Origin: Singulisphaera sp. GP187
GTDB lineage: Bacteria; Planctomycetota; Phycisphaerae; Phycisphaerales; SM1A02
Length of the DNA stretch: 50,776 bases
Direction of reading: 5' to 3'
Assembly (NCBI GenBank): GCA_945862215.1
Contig: CAMAXY010000015.1
Coordinates: 1-50,776, forward strand
Part shown: piece by piece, positions 33,075-41,052 of the stretch
Layout of the letters: each line of letters opens with the position of its first letter
How positions within the stretch are numbered: position 1 is the first letter of the stretch
The notes under the pieces: generated by a model
What the model saw: only the letters and a program-made list of their open reading frames with translations
Databases searched by the model: none
Told to the model about the DNA's origin: nothing
Made by a program: the position numbers and the translations under genes

Positions 33075-34376
33075 ATGTCCATCACGATGAAATTTGCGCT
33101 TTTACTGACATTCGTATTCGTTGTGAATGCGCAAGCGCAAAGTCCCGAGATTCCTGCTTCTCCAATTCCTGAACCAACTGCAGTTCCAACTGCAAGACCA
33201 GCTGCAAATCCAGTTCAGCGACCAGAGCGAGACACAACTCGTACCCGCCCAGTCGTCCCCGCTGATTCGCCAGAGGTCACAGAGCGATTGCGACGCTTTC
33301 GAGAAAACACAATCGATCCAAATGATCCAACTTCTATGCGAACACCAAGAACGCAAACCGCATCAATGCGCCCAGCACGTTTGTATTGTCCTCCACACCG
33401 TCCACTGGAAATCAATATTCGCCGCGGTGATGCAGGCGAGACGTTGACGCTGATGCTCATCGATCGAAATGGAGAAGTGCTCGGCATGGCCAAAGATGTT
33501 CAAGGACGAGTCAATCTCCTCGAAGTCATTTCTGGCATCGACTCGCTCCAATGTGCTGCATGGTTGCAACTCGTGCAAGACGATCATCCCCTCGGGCCTC
33601 CAATCGTCATTCAACCAATTCGTGAACCGCCACCAGTGCGAACGACTCGCGCAACTCGACCCAATAGCACTGCGACATTCACGAAAATTATCGGATGGGG
33701 TGATCAACCTTTGGACGCGGATGATCCAACAATCGATGAAGAGCGCAAGACGTGGATCGCTGGTGATCCGCCGATCATTTCTGGGTTTAAGACATACATC
33801 GATATGGATGTTCTGATTCGCACAGACCACGGAGAAATTCTCGTCGCACTCGCGCCAGACGAAGCGCCCAGCACCGCGTGGAACTTTCGCACGCTTGCGC
33901 GTGATGGCTTCTATGACCGCAGTGGATTTCACCGCGTTGTTCCCGCTGATCGTGAAGGAAAACCCTTTGTCATTCAAGGCGGTGATCCAACATTGACCGG
34001 CAACGGCGGACCAGGATTTGCACTTGCTCTCGAACCAAGCACCCTGCCGCACGATTATGGGGTGATTTCCATGGCTCGCGCAGATGAACCACATTCAGCA
34101 GGTTCGCAATTCTTTTTCGCGCTCGGGCGCGAAGGGACCGCGAGACTTGATGGGCAGTATTGCTCGTTTGGATATGCAGTCTCTGGATCTCGTGCTGTTG
34201 ATTCGATCGCGGCAACTCCGATTGCGGATATCGCGGAAGGTCGACCTGCGAACATCCCAGTGATCTTGACGATGCAACTTGTCACTGCCCCTGCTCGAAT
34301 GCCTGGGATCGATCGTCGTCAAGATCGCATCAAGACGACAACCAAGGTTGGCGAAGTTGCGCCAACGGCACGTTGA
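33075..34376 (+). CDS. Secreted cyclophilin-type peptidyl-prolyl isomerase
   Basis: This 433-residue protein has a signal peptide (MKFALLLTFVFVVNAQAQ, from Met5), a Pro/Arg-rich linker (about 25-95), a beta-rich module of unknown type (about 100-185), and a cyclophilin domain at about 240-410. Cyclophilin motifs are LAPDEAPSTAWNFRTLA, GFYDRSGFHRVVP (catalytic Arg), VIQGGDP and HSAGSQFFFALG. It should isomerise prolyl bonds of exported proteins. The ATG at 33075 or at 33087 could be the start; neither has a clear Shine-Dalgarno site. A second cyclophilin gene lies about 450 bases downstream on the other strand with MazG between them. Confidence 0.9.
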   Translation: MSITMKFALLLTFVFVVNAQAQSPEIPASPIPEPTAVPTARPAANPVQRPERDTTRTRPVVPADSPEVTERLRRFRENTIDPNDPTSMRTPRTQTASMRPARLYCPPHRPLEINIRRGDAGETLTLMLIDRNGEVLGMAKDVQGRVNLLEVISGIDSLQCAAWLQLVQDDHPLGPPIVIQPIREPPPVRTTRATRPNSTATFTKIIGWGDQPLDADDPTIDEERKTWIAGDPPIISGFKTYIDMDVLIRTDHGEILVALAPDEAPSTAWNFRTLARDGFYDRSGFHRVVPADREGKPFVIQGGDPTLTGNGGPGFALALEPSTLPHDYGVISMARADEPHSAGSQFFFALGREGTARLDGQYCSFGYAVSGSRAVDSIAATPIADIAEGRPANIPVILTMQLVTAPARMPGIDRRQDRIKTTTKVGEVAPTAR

Positions 34377-34448
34377 TTTCTGAAATGTTTTTCAAACTGT
34401 TCGCTTGCGTGCACTGCAATTCTGTATCGCCTTCAAACTGCGCTTCCA

Positions 34449-34826
34449 TTAAAGCGTGTCATATTTATCCCGCCGTCCGCGCGATTTTTCAATAGGATAT
34501 TTCTGCGCATTTATTTCGATTTTTTTTATCGCCGCATCGATCAGATCTATGCCGAATGCGTCGGCCATCAACACGCAGAACAAGAAACAATCCGCAACCT
34601 CTTCGCTCACCTTCGCTCGAACTGCTGGATCTGCCGCCATCATGCGCGACTCGTCCGTGGTTTTCCATAAAAAAATCTCGAGAAGTTCCGCGGCTTCGAG
34701 GCTTAACCCTTCTGCGAGATTCTTTGCATCGTGAAATTGCCGCCAATCACGTGCGTCGCGAAAGGCGATCATCGCATCACGCAACTGCGCATAACGATCC
34801 CCGCCGCTCGCGGGGGAATCGGTCAC
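34449..34826 (-). CDS. MazG-like nucleotide pyrophosphohydrolase
   Basis: This 125-residue all-alpha protein carries the MazG/dCTPase-type acidic motifs. LSLEAAELLEIFLW supplies the first Glu pair, and KVSEEVADCFLFCVLMADAFG the E-E-x-x-D set that binds magnesium. DWRQFHDAKNLAEGL at the N-terminus is typical of the single-domain RS21-C6/dCTP pyrophosphatase-like group. Such enzymes hydrolyse (deoxy)nucleoside triphosphates to monophosphates as house-cleaning. It begins with GTG in a GTGA overlap with the cyclophilin gene upstream (34823-34826). Confidence 0.88.
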   Translation of the reverse strand: MTDSPASGGDRYAQLRDAMIAFRDARDWRQFHDAKNLAEGLSLEAAELLEIFLWKTTDESRMMAADPAVRAKVSEEVADCFLFCVLMADAFGIDLIDAAIKKIEINAQKYPIEKSRGRRDKYDTL

Positions 34827-35467
34827 GTGACAGAAACCCTGACCATCTTTGGTGGATTCTTCGGCATTCCATTTCGATCACAGGTCAGCGCACCAAGTTT
34901 TTCAACCGTGTCCATTCCCGACGTGACTTTGCCGAATGCCGTGTATTGACCATCAAGATGCTTGCATCCGTCGCGGGTCAAACAGACGAAGAACTGACTG
35001 CCGGCGCTATTTGGATCGGCTGATCGCGCCATCGAAAGAACGCCAGCTTCATGTCGACGGTTATTGAATTCCGCTTCAACCTCCCAACCTGGACCACCCG
35101 TGCCATCGCCATCGGGACAACCGCCCTGAATGACGAAACCTGCAAGAATGCGGTGAAAAATCAAACCATCATAAAAACCACTCTTTGCCAACTTCAGAAA
35201 GTTTGCTGCGTGCTTGGGCGCAACATCTTTCCATAATTCAACTTCGAAATTGCCGAGAGATGTTTCGACGCGAGCCGTTGGGAAAATGTTGTTTGACTTT
35301 GTCATTGTTTTTGCCGGGACTTTCACTGGCGCCTTTGCTTTGATTGGCGTCTTTGCTTTCACTGGCGCCTTTGCTTTCACTGGAGCCTTTGCTTTCACTG
35401 GCGCCTTTGCTTTGACTGGTGTCTTTGCTTTTGCTTTTGCAGCTGATTTCGATAGTGTCTTTGCCAT
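34823..35467 (-). CDS. Cyclophilin with histone H1-like Lys/Ala/Pro N-terminal tail
   Basis: This 214-residue protein has no signal peptide. Residues 8-52 are six to seven copies of KAKAPV, a basic Lys/Ala/Pro tract like that of histone H1 tails. The rest is a compact cyclophilin domain: TSLGNFEVELW, APKHAANFLKLAKSGFYDGL, FHRILAGFVIQGG (catalytic Arg), EFNNRRHEAGVLSMAR and NSAGSQFFVCL. The tail probably binds nucleic acid or another polyanion and would place a prolyl isomerase at the nucleoid or ribosomes (inference). It is coupled to the MazG-like gene by GTGA. Confidence 0.9.
   Translation of the reverse strand: MAKTLSKSAAKAKAKTPVKAKAPVKAKAPVKAKAPVKAKTPIKAKAPVKVPAKTMTKSNNIFPTARVETSLGNFEVELWKDVAPKHAANFLKLAKSGFYDGLIFHRILAGFVIQGGCPDGDGTGGPGWEVEAEFNNRRHEAGVLSMARSADPNSAGSQFFVCLTRDGCKHLDGQYTAFGKVTSGMDTVEKLGALTCDRNGMPKNPPKMVRVSVT
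35318..35436. repeat. 18-bp tandem repeats encoding the KAKAPV tract
   Basis: Units of the form CTTTGCTTTCACTGGCGC repeat about six times with small changes and encode the basic tail of the cyclophilin at 34823-35467. The unit is a multiple of three, so expansion or contraction keeps frame. Confidence 0.85.
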
Positions 35468-35542
35468 AGGGGTAGACAGGATATCAATGCGAACGAAGTA
35501 CGTGCGAACCCCGCTTCAAACCCACCGCCCAATCAAGTTCCC

Positions 35543-36799
35543 TTATGGTCCGATCCATTTTCCAGCGCCAAGAGGCTGGGATCGAATTGGTCGCAGATAA
35601 TTTCGCCCTTCAAACACGGTGACATCTCCAGTCAACATGACATGAGATGCTCCATCACTCAACCTTGCGCTTGCGATCAATTGATTCAACATCCCACATG
35701 GCAGAAGTTCGAGCGCGATGTCTCCATTGTCTTGTTGACCAGAAGCGAAAATAAATCGCCACGTTCCGGTCAGCGGATCCCGCGTGATCGTTCCGCGTCG
35801 ACTCTGCACCCTCATGGGCGGCAGCAATGGAACTGCTGAAGGCGCGGCAGATGAAAGAGATGTTGTTCGCGCTTCGATCATTGGCATCACGCTGGCGGTG
35901 AGATCAGTGGCAGGCGCGACTGCGAGCGACGGTTGCTCTGTTCCCGGCGCGACTGCGATTGCAGGTGCAGAGTTGTCGGCACTTGAGGGGATAATTGCAA
36001 CACGTTCATTCAGTCGGCGCTCGAGATCTTGTGCAACCTTTTCTGGATCGACGCCCTTCGTTTCTGCCACCGCAGTTGTCCCAACTGCAGAAGTTGCCGC
36101 GGTTGGAATACTCCCCGCAGTTTCAGCAGTCGCTGCAACCAAACGATTTTTCCCAAGTTCAAGCGCACCTTTCGAACCAGGCGGCAAGAGTTTCGGCACC
36201 GCAGGTCGTTCAACGCGTCGATCTACAGGAACTGCGAATGTGGGCAAGAGAAAATTTCTTTTGTGAAAGACCAAGACTTGTCCGCTGATTTCAAACATTG
36301 GTGCGGACGTTCCATCCTTGATCGTTGACACGTGGCGCTGAATCATGTCGGCGAGAGGCTCGGCAGGCAGAAGAATCAGTGATCGATCAGAAGCGCCATC
36401 GACTCGACCGTCCAATTCGAATGTCCAAACACCAAAAAATTCGTCGCGTCCAAGTGTTCCTAAAGCGCGCACCAGAAATCCACCTTCAGGAATCAAAGGC
36501 GCAAGAAATTTTCCGGAAGCAAGAATTTCCGCCGCTTCTTGGGCTGGAGTGATCACAAGTGTGGAATTCGCCGCAGCAGGTGGCTCGACTTTAGATGCGC
36601 CAATGTTTTCGATCCTCGGCAATGCGACCGAGGGTGCAATCGGCGCAGATTCTGCGGGTTTATCCGGCGCGATCTGTGGCGCTTGTTGAACAGAAGGTGC
36701 AGGCGGAACCTGCTGAGCAGGAACACTCTGAGCAAATACAGACTGCGCAAAAAAAGATAAGAGAACAGCGGCGAAAATGTTTCGCGAGAAAACGATCAC
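35543..36799 (-). CDS. Secreted protein of unknown function with a duplicated domain
   Basis: No family is recognised. The 418-residue protein has a signal peptide (about 1-24) and a Pro/Gln/Ala-rich linker. A domain at about 104-187 is repeated at about 331-408. Both copies share a pattern: R-x-G-T ... R-D ... G-x-W-x-F ... L-x-L-L-P ... L ... I ... D-G-x-S ... M ... G-x-V-x-V-F-x-x-R-N-[FY]-L-x-P. The linker between them is Ala/Val/Pro-rich and low in complexity. The start is GTG in a GTGA overlap with clpS (36796-36799). It is probably periplasmic or surface-exposed; pairing with clpS looks positional rather than functional. Confidence 0.7.
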   Translation of the reverse strand: MIVFSRNIFAAVLLSFFAQSVFAQSVPAQQVPPAPSVQQAPQIAPDKPAESAPIAPSVALPRIENIGASKVEPPAAANSTLVITPAQEAAEILASGKFLAPLIPEGGFLVRALGTLGRDEFFGVWTFELDGRVDGASDRSLILLPAEPLADMIQRHVSTIKDGTSAPMFEISGQVLVFHKRNFLLPTFAVPVDRRVERPAVPKLLPPGSKGALELGKNRLVAATAETAGSIPTAATSAVGTTAVAETKGVDPEKVAQDLERRLNERVAIIPSSADNSAPAIAVAPGTEQPSLAVAPATDLTASVMPMIEARTTSLSSAAPSAVPLLPPMRVQSRRGTITRDPLTGTWRFIFASGQQDNGDIALELLPCGMLNQLIASARLSDGASHVMLTGDVTVFEGRNYLRPIRSQPLGAGKWIGP

Positions 36800-37104
36800 G
36801 CTGGTTCGACAGTGACAGTGAGTCCGCGGCCTTGCAAACGCTCGCAGATCAACTCCGCGTGTTCGCGGTGCGTGTGCGTGACTTGCGATGCACCTTCGTG
36901 ATGGATTTCGTTGGTCTTGGTCACAGCCATGTTCATCTCCAGCCGAGCGATCTCCCGCAGGCAGCGAATGACAAAGTCAAATGTATTCACATTGTCGTTA
37001 TGAACGATGACTGCCCATGGACCCATTGGCCCAGCTCGCATTGGCTTTGGCGCAACAACAGTTTCTGTGGCAGTTTCAGGGGCAGCTTGGGTGGCTTGGC
37101 TCAT
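36796..37104 (-). CDS. clpS: ATP-dependent Clp protease adaptor ClpS
   Basis: This 102-residue protein has the ClpS core after a flexible N-terminus: GPWAVIVHNDNVNTFDFVIRC (N-D-x-x-N/T-F binding loop), then VTKTNEIHHEGASQVTHTHRE and AELICERLQGRGLTVTVEPA. ClpS delivers N-end-rule substrates to ClpA/ClpAP. The ATG at 37104 has AAGGAG about 10 bases upstream. A longer open frame to 37368 runs antisense through tRNA-Cys and is rejected. Compared with typical ClpS the central H-x-x-G segment is kept but the region is slightly shortened. No clpA follows; the downstream gene is a secreted protein of unknown function. Confidence 0.92.
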   Translation of the reverse strand: MSQATQAAPETATETVVAPKPMRAGPMGPWAVIVHNDNVNTFDFVIRCLREIARLEMNMAVTKTNEIHHEGASQVTHTHREHAELICERLQGRGLTVTVEPA

Positions 37105-37228
37105 ATTTAGTGTCTCCTTTGTGACGCAGATCAGTTTACGGCAAATCCCAGATTGACATCCCATATTTCGAAAATCTTTTTCAACCGTTTGACGGCGAGA
37201 GAGATACAAGCCAACATAGCACTCCCTT

Positions 37229-37302
37229 GGCCGAGTACCCAAGTGGCCCAAGGGGACGGATTGCAAATCCGTTATTCGTGGGTTCGAATCCCACCTCGGC
37301 CT
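37229..37302 (+). tRNA. tRNA-Cys (anticodon GCA)
   Basis: The 74-nt gene folds with acceptor GGCCGAG/CTCGGCC, anticodon stem ACGGA/TCCGT around TTGCAAA (anticodon GCA) and T arm GTGGG-TTCGAAT-CCCAC. The discriminator base is T (U73), as required for cysteine identity. No CCA is encoded. It is followed at once by a strong terminator. Confidence 0.97.
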
Positions 37303-37305
37303 CTT

Positions 37306-37342
37306 CAACCGCCCCAAACTCAATTTGGGGCGGTTGTTTTTT
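37306..37342 (+). terminator. Rho-independent terminator after tRNA-Cys
   Basis: A perfect 13-bp stem (37306-37318 with 37324-37336, 5-base loop) is followed by six T (37337-37342). It begins 4 bases after the tRNA 3' end. Confidence 0.95.
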
Positions 37343-37354
37343 AAGGTCGTTTTT

Positions 37355-37546
37355 TTATGGCTTCGCAACTGCAGCTGGCGCCATTCTTCCGATCGACTTG
37401 TCGATCTCCCACAAACTACTTGCGATGCACGTGAGCAATCCCACGATTGCTAATTTGAAAATGAAACTGACGATGCGGCATTTGCAAGACTTGCACGAAC
37501 ACTGACCTGAAGTTGAACAACACGATTTTCCTGTACCTGATTCCAT
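37355..37546 (-). CDS. Small cysteine-rich single-pass membrane protein (63 aa)
   Basis: No family is recognised. The ATG at 37546 has a strong AGAAGGAGT (37554-37562) at good spacing, which argues it is a real gene. Six cysteines cluster before the membrane helix (positions 9, 10, 16, 18, 21, 23), including the C-x-C-x-x-C-x-C pattern CSCKSCKC. A seventh is in the helix, which spans about 25-45. A short tail of about 17 residues follows. The pattern suggests metal or Fe-S binding at the membrane face. It lies 81 bases downstream of gldG on the same strand and may end that operon. Confidence 0.65.
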   Translation of the reverse strand: MESGTGKSCCSTSGQCSCKSCKCRIVSFIFKLAIVGLLTCIASSLWEIDKSIGRMAPAAVAKP

Positions 37547-37627
37547 CGATGAGACTCCTTCTGCAGCGAGAGTGCCGCAGAGACTCCATCGGCGATTGCA
37601 ACGATCAAACTTGATTGGGAGAATGCT

Positions 37628-39496
37628 CTAGTTCTCTTCTGGTCGCGAGCGATCAACTCTTCGCGCAGCACGCCAGCACCAAAGCCCCGCAACAAGTGCG
37701 ACGATCAACGGCCAGAGAACAACATTCGTCACAAGGAGCCTCTGGCCAAGCGAATCGACATCCTGTCGCAAACCAAACTGCACGCCACGGAGTTCCTTGC
37801 GATACGAGTTGACCTTCGTCTGCAATTCCGCCAGTTCTGCTTGTTGCTCGGCTGAAAGCAGCATCTGTCCAGATTCCTTGCCCCCACTCTTGCTTTGCAA
37901 TTGCGCGATGTTGATTTCAGCTTTTCGAACTTCAAGCAGCAGGTCTTTTTCTCTGGCGATGTATCGCTCCTCCGCTGCCTTGCGAATTTCTTCGACCCGC
38001 TCGAACGGTCGGCGAAATTTTCCGCGCGAACGAAGCGTTGCAATTGCTGGGTCGCCTGCCATTCGTTCAAGCAGACCGATCATCAGTGGACCGTTGTCGG
38101 AGAACGCGCGCTTCATTCCCGACTGAGGATCATCTTTCACCCATGTCTCGTCCGCCAATAAATCGGCATCGGCGATGATCACGATATTCGCATCACCGAT
38201 GGTCGGACCAAATGCGCTGCCAATCGGCCCAGTGATTCTTGCCGCCAAGATGCGGCGCACGCCATCGGGCTTGCAATCACGGAGCAACTGCTCGGCATCG
38301 CCGAAATATCCCAACTTCAAAGTCTGAATGAGCTGCGAACGATCACTCGAAAAAATAATTGGATCAATCTTCGGCGCAATCGCAGGATCAACATCTTTCG
38401 CCCGCTGAATCTCACCGACACTCTTAAAATTGATCGCTTCAAAGCCGCTCACAAGCGGATCAGATTGATTGAGTGCATCACGAGTCAGGCTGAGCCACGC
38501 GAGATAATTCAACTCTCGCATCGTTCCGCCCTCGGTGGGCGTCTGAATGCGCGTGGTGTAATTCAAATCACCAACAGCCATATCGCGTGGAATGTCCAAG
38601 CCCCATGCACGCAGCAGAGGAAAATCATAAGTTGTCGCCGAGACTTTCATGCCCATTTCACGCGAATCTGGGTGCGTATCTGTTTCAGCGAATGGGTCTG
38701 CGAGGACCAACAATGGATGTCCGCCCACTGCCCACGCATCAATCGATCGAAGCATTGACTCGGACAACTTGCGCGGCTGAACCAACAGAAGTGCATCGAT
38801 ACCTTGCGGAAGCGTCGCAGCATCCACCGAGATTTCAACAAGATCAAAGAGCTCGCGCATTTGCTCGATTACGAATGGGCGCGGACCAGCCGGAGCGGGC
38901 GAACCATTCTGCATCATGCGCGAAGGTTGAAGTGGCATGCAAGAAAGTAATCCCACTTTCGGCTTGGAAGTTCGACCGACCGTTGCAATTGCCTTCGTGA
39001 CTTCATACTCGATGAATGAATCTCGTTCAGGTGCAAAGATGGGAATCGATTTCGTTCGACCAGTCGGTCCGACTGCAACCACACCCAAGATCGCTGTTCC
39101 TCCGCTGTTATTGACAGGCGTCACCACCAGACCAGCGGCGCGTGCGTCATCTTCACTTTCGCTGAAGGGTTGCGGATTGATGACGCGAATTTCCAACGAG
39201 CCCGCAGAGAGGTCGATAAGTTCTTCCAGATATTCCTCTACGCGCTGGGCGTGCGCACGAAGTTCTGGAATGTCAGCAATCGATTCTCTTGAGACATAAA
39301 AATCCAGTCGCACAGGTTCGTCGAGAGTCTTCAGAATTGCACGAGTTCCAGTGGAAAAACTGTAAAGACCTTCCTTGGTGAAATCCACTCTCCATCCAAT
39401 CAAACCAAATGCCGCGGCTGCATTGAGCGCCATCAACCCAGCTAGAATCAGCAAGATTGCCCCGATTCCGCTGGCTTTCTGTTTGTGCGAATTCAT
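37628..39496 (-). CDS. gldG: GldG-like ABC transporter accessory protein
   Basis: With the start at ATG 39496 the protein has 622 residues. It has a TM at about 10-33, then WRVDFTKEGLYSFSTGTRAI, the N-terminal signature of the GldG/Mxa-type family. A large extracytoplasmic alpha/beta region follows with NPQPFSESEDDARAAG. The end has a coiled-coil (about 495-580) and a C-terminal TM at about 592-612. The start codon sits in an ATGA overlap with the GldF-like permease and has GGAGG 9 bases upstream. In Bacteroidota GldAFG act in gliding; outside them, similar sets are uncharacterised ABC exporters. No gliding genes are seen here. Confidence 0.85.
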   Translation of the reverse strand: MNSHKQKASGIGAILLILAGLMALNAAAAFGLIGWRVDFTKEGLYSFSTGTRAILKTLDEPVRLDFYVSRESIADIPELRAHAQRVEEYLEELIDLSAGSLEIRVINPQPFSESEDDARAAGLVVTPVNNSGGTAILGVVAVGPTGRTKSIPIFAPERDSFIEYEVTKAIATVGRTSKPKVGLLSCMPLQPSRMMQNGSPAPAGPRPFVIEQMRELFDLVEISVDAATLPQGIDALLLVQPRKLSESMLRSIDAWAVGGHPLLVLADPFAETDTHPDSREMGMKVSATTYDFPLLRAWGLDIPRDMAVGDLNYTTRIQTPTEGGTMRELNYLAWLSLTRDALNQSDPLVSGFEAINFKSVGEIQRAKDVDPAIAPKIDPIIFSSDRSQLIQTLKLGYFGDAEQLLRDCKPDGVRRILAARITGPIGSAFGPTIGDANIVIIADADLLADETWVKDDPQSGMKRAFSDNGPLMIGLLERMAGDPAIATLRSRGKFRRPFERVEEIRKAAEERYIAREKDLLLEVRKAEINIAQLQSKSGGKESGQMLLSAEQQAELAELQTKVNSYRKELRGVQFGLRQDVDSLGQRLLVTNVVLWPLIVALVAGLWCWRAARRVDRSRPEEN

Positions 39497-40260
39497 CGAG
39501 ATCCCCTCCAATCAAGAAGGCGAGCATTGATCCACAGAAATGCAATGACCACCGAAACGAAATAGAGCAGATCACGCAGATCGAAGACTCCACGAATGAG
39601 TGCGTTGAAGTGCACCATGGCGCTCATCGCCGCGACAGCTTCGATCACCGCCTTCGGGGCCCACTGTGCGAAGAAATCCAACACGACTGGCAACCCGGTG
39701 AACAACAAAATAAAACATGCTGCGACACCAAGCACAAATGCAACCACCGCATTACGTGTGCAAGCAGAAAGACACGCACTGACAGAAAGCATTGTTGCGA
39801 AGAGCAATGCAGATGCGATGTATCCCGCAAAAATCACCCCGTGATCTGGCGTTCCAAGCCAAGAAATCGTGATCCAAAGTGGAATCGTCAATGCGAGCGA
39901 CACACAAGCAAACGCCCATGCAGCAAGAAACTTTCCAAGAACCATATCGCGTGTGGTCAGCGGAAGAGTCATCAATAGTTCAATCGATCCACTGCGGCGT
40001 TCGTCTGCCCAAAGGCGCATGCCAAGTGCGGGCATAAAGAAAAGTCCCAGCCACGGCTGCCACTGAAAGAACGAACGCAGATCTGCTTGACCGCGCACAT
40101 AGAGTCCGCCCACCTGAAAAGTCAAGAGTGCCGCTATTGACACGAACATCACCAGAAAGACTGCGGCAAGCGGGGTCGAGAAATATGCAACGAATTCACG
40201 GCGAAAAACGCTCGATGTGCGTGCGAATGCAGATGGGGTTGGTGGAGGACCTTCGCTCAT
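39493..40260 (-). CDS. gldF: ABC-2 permease, GldF-like
   Basis: This 255-residue protein has six TM helices and the GldF/ABC-2 motifs: an N-terminal RREFVAYFSTPLAAVFLVMF amphipathic/TM start and ADERRSGSIELLMTLPLTTR, then VLGKFLAAWAF in the coupling region. It forms the membrane channel with the ATPase encoded just before it. Both ends are ATGA overlaps (40257-40260 with the ATPase, 39493-39496 with GldG), so the three genes are translated as a unit. The substrate is unknown. Confidence 0.9.
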   Translation of the reverse strand: MSEGPPPTPSAFARTSSVFRREFVAYFSTPLAAVFLVMFVSIAALLTFQVGGLYVRGQADLRSFFQWQPWLGLFFMPALGMRLWADERRSGSIELLMTLPLTTRDMVLGKFLAAWAFACVSLALTIPLWITISWLGTPDHGVIFAGYIASALLFATMLSVSACLSACTRNAVVAFVLGVAACFILLFTGLPVVLDFFAQWAPKAVIEAVAAMSAMVHFNALIRGVFDLRDLLYFVSVVIAFLWINARLLDWRGSR

Positions 40261-41042
40261 CTTTTCGCCTTGCGAAATTGCTGACTTCCCGAAGTGGTCT
40301 TGGCAGAAGTGAGTGTGCGAAAAATATGATCGAGACGATTCTGACTGATTCCAGCAGGAACACGACTGTCAAGTTCCTTTGGCGTTCCATCAAAGACCAT
40401 CATGCCACGATTGATAATCACAGCGCGCGTACAAACCGCTTCCACTTCTTCCAAGATATGGGTCGAAAGAATGATCGCACGATCTCTGCCGAGGTCGCGC
40501 ACAAGTTGACGCACTTCGAATTTCTGATTTGGATCGAGACCATCGGTTGGTTCGTCCAAGATCAAGACGGGAGGATCATGCAAGAGCGCCTGGGCGATTC
40601 CCGTGCGTCGCTTGTAACCCTTGGAAAGAGTTTCGATACGCTGACCACGACAAGGCTGGAGATGCACGCGCTCTATGGCACGATCCACACGCGCCGCAAT
40701 TTCCTTGCCTCGATATCCCCGAGCACGCGCGGAGAATGCAAGGAAATCTTCGACGCGCATTTCGGAGTATGCCGGCGCTCCTTCTGGCAAATATCCAAAG
40801 TTGCGCTTTGCGCCAAGCGGATCAATCTCCAAATCGATTCCAGCGATTTTGATTGTTCCCGCATCAGCTTGTAAAAAACCAGTCAGCATGCGCATCGTGG
40901 TTGATTTGCCAGCGCCATTTGGTCCCAGAAAACCAAGCACTTCGCCGCGCGCGACGGAAAGATCAATCCCGCACACTGCTTCAAGCGAACCAAAATTTTT
41001 ACGAAGCCCGATCGCTTCGATCAAAGCCGTTTTATCTTCCAC
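40257..41042 (-). CDS. gldA: ABC transporter ATP-binding protein, GldA-like
   Basis: From GTG 41042 the protein has 261 residues. A TTG at 41066 would add 8 and overlap the upstream gene by 14 bases, and neither has a clear ribosome-binding site. It is a complete ABC ATPase: Walker A GPNGAGKSTT, the FGYLPEGAPAYSEM Q-loop, signature LSKGYKRRTGIAQALLHDP, Walker B LILDEPTDGLDP and switch His in STHILEE. LSKGYKRR and the downstream GldF/GldG partners mark it as the GldA/CcmA-like drug and polymer exporter group. It lies 10 bases after the DNRLRE-dockerin gene, so the surface-protein genes and this transporter may share a transcript. Confidence 0.9.
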   Translation of the reverse strand: MEDKTALIEAIGLRKNFGSLEAVCGIDLSVARGEVLGFLGPNGAGKSTTMRMLTGFLQADAGTIKIAGIDLEIDPLGAKRNFGYLPEGAPAYSEMRVEDFLAFSARARGYRGKEIAARVDRAIERVHLQPCRGQRIETLSKGYKRRTGIAQALLHDPPVLILDEPTDGLDPNQKFEVRQLVRDLGRDRAIILSTHILEEVEAVCTRAVIINRGMMVFDGTPKELDSRVPAGISQNRLDHIFRTLTSAKTTSGSQQFRKAKR

Positions 41043-41052
41043 GAGAAGTGTT

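Noticed and set aside
35318-35436. Regular short repeats that could suggest a CRISPR array
   Set aside because: They are contiguous in-frame 18-bp units without spacers and encode the KAKAPV tail of a cyclophilin.
37105-37368. N-terminal extension of the clpS frame
   Set aside because: It reads antisense through tRNA-Cys and its terminator. The ATG at 37104 has a good AAGGAG.
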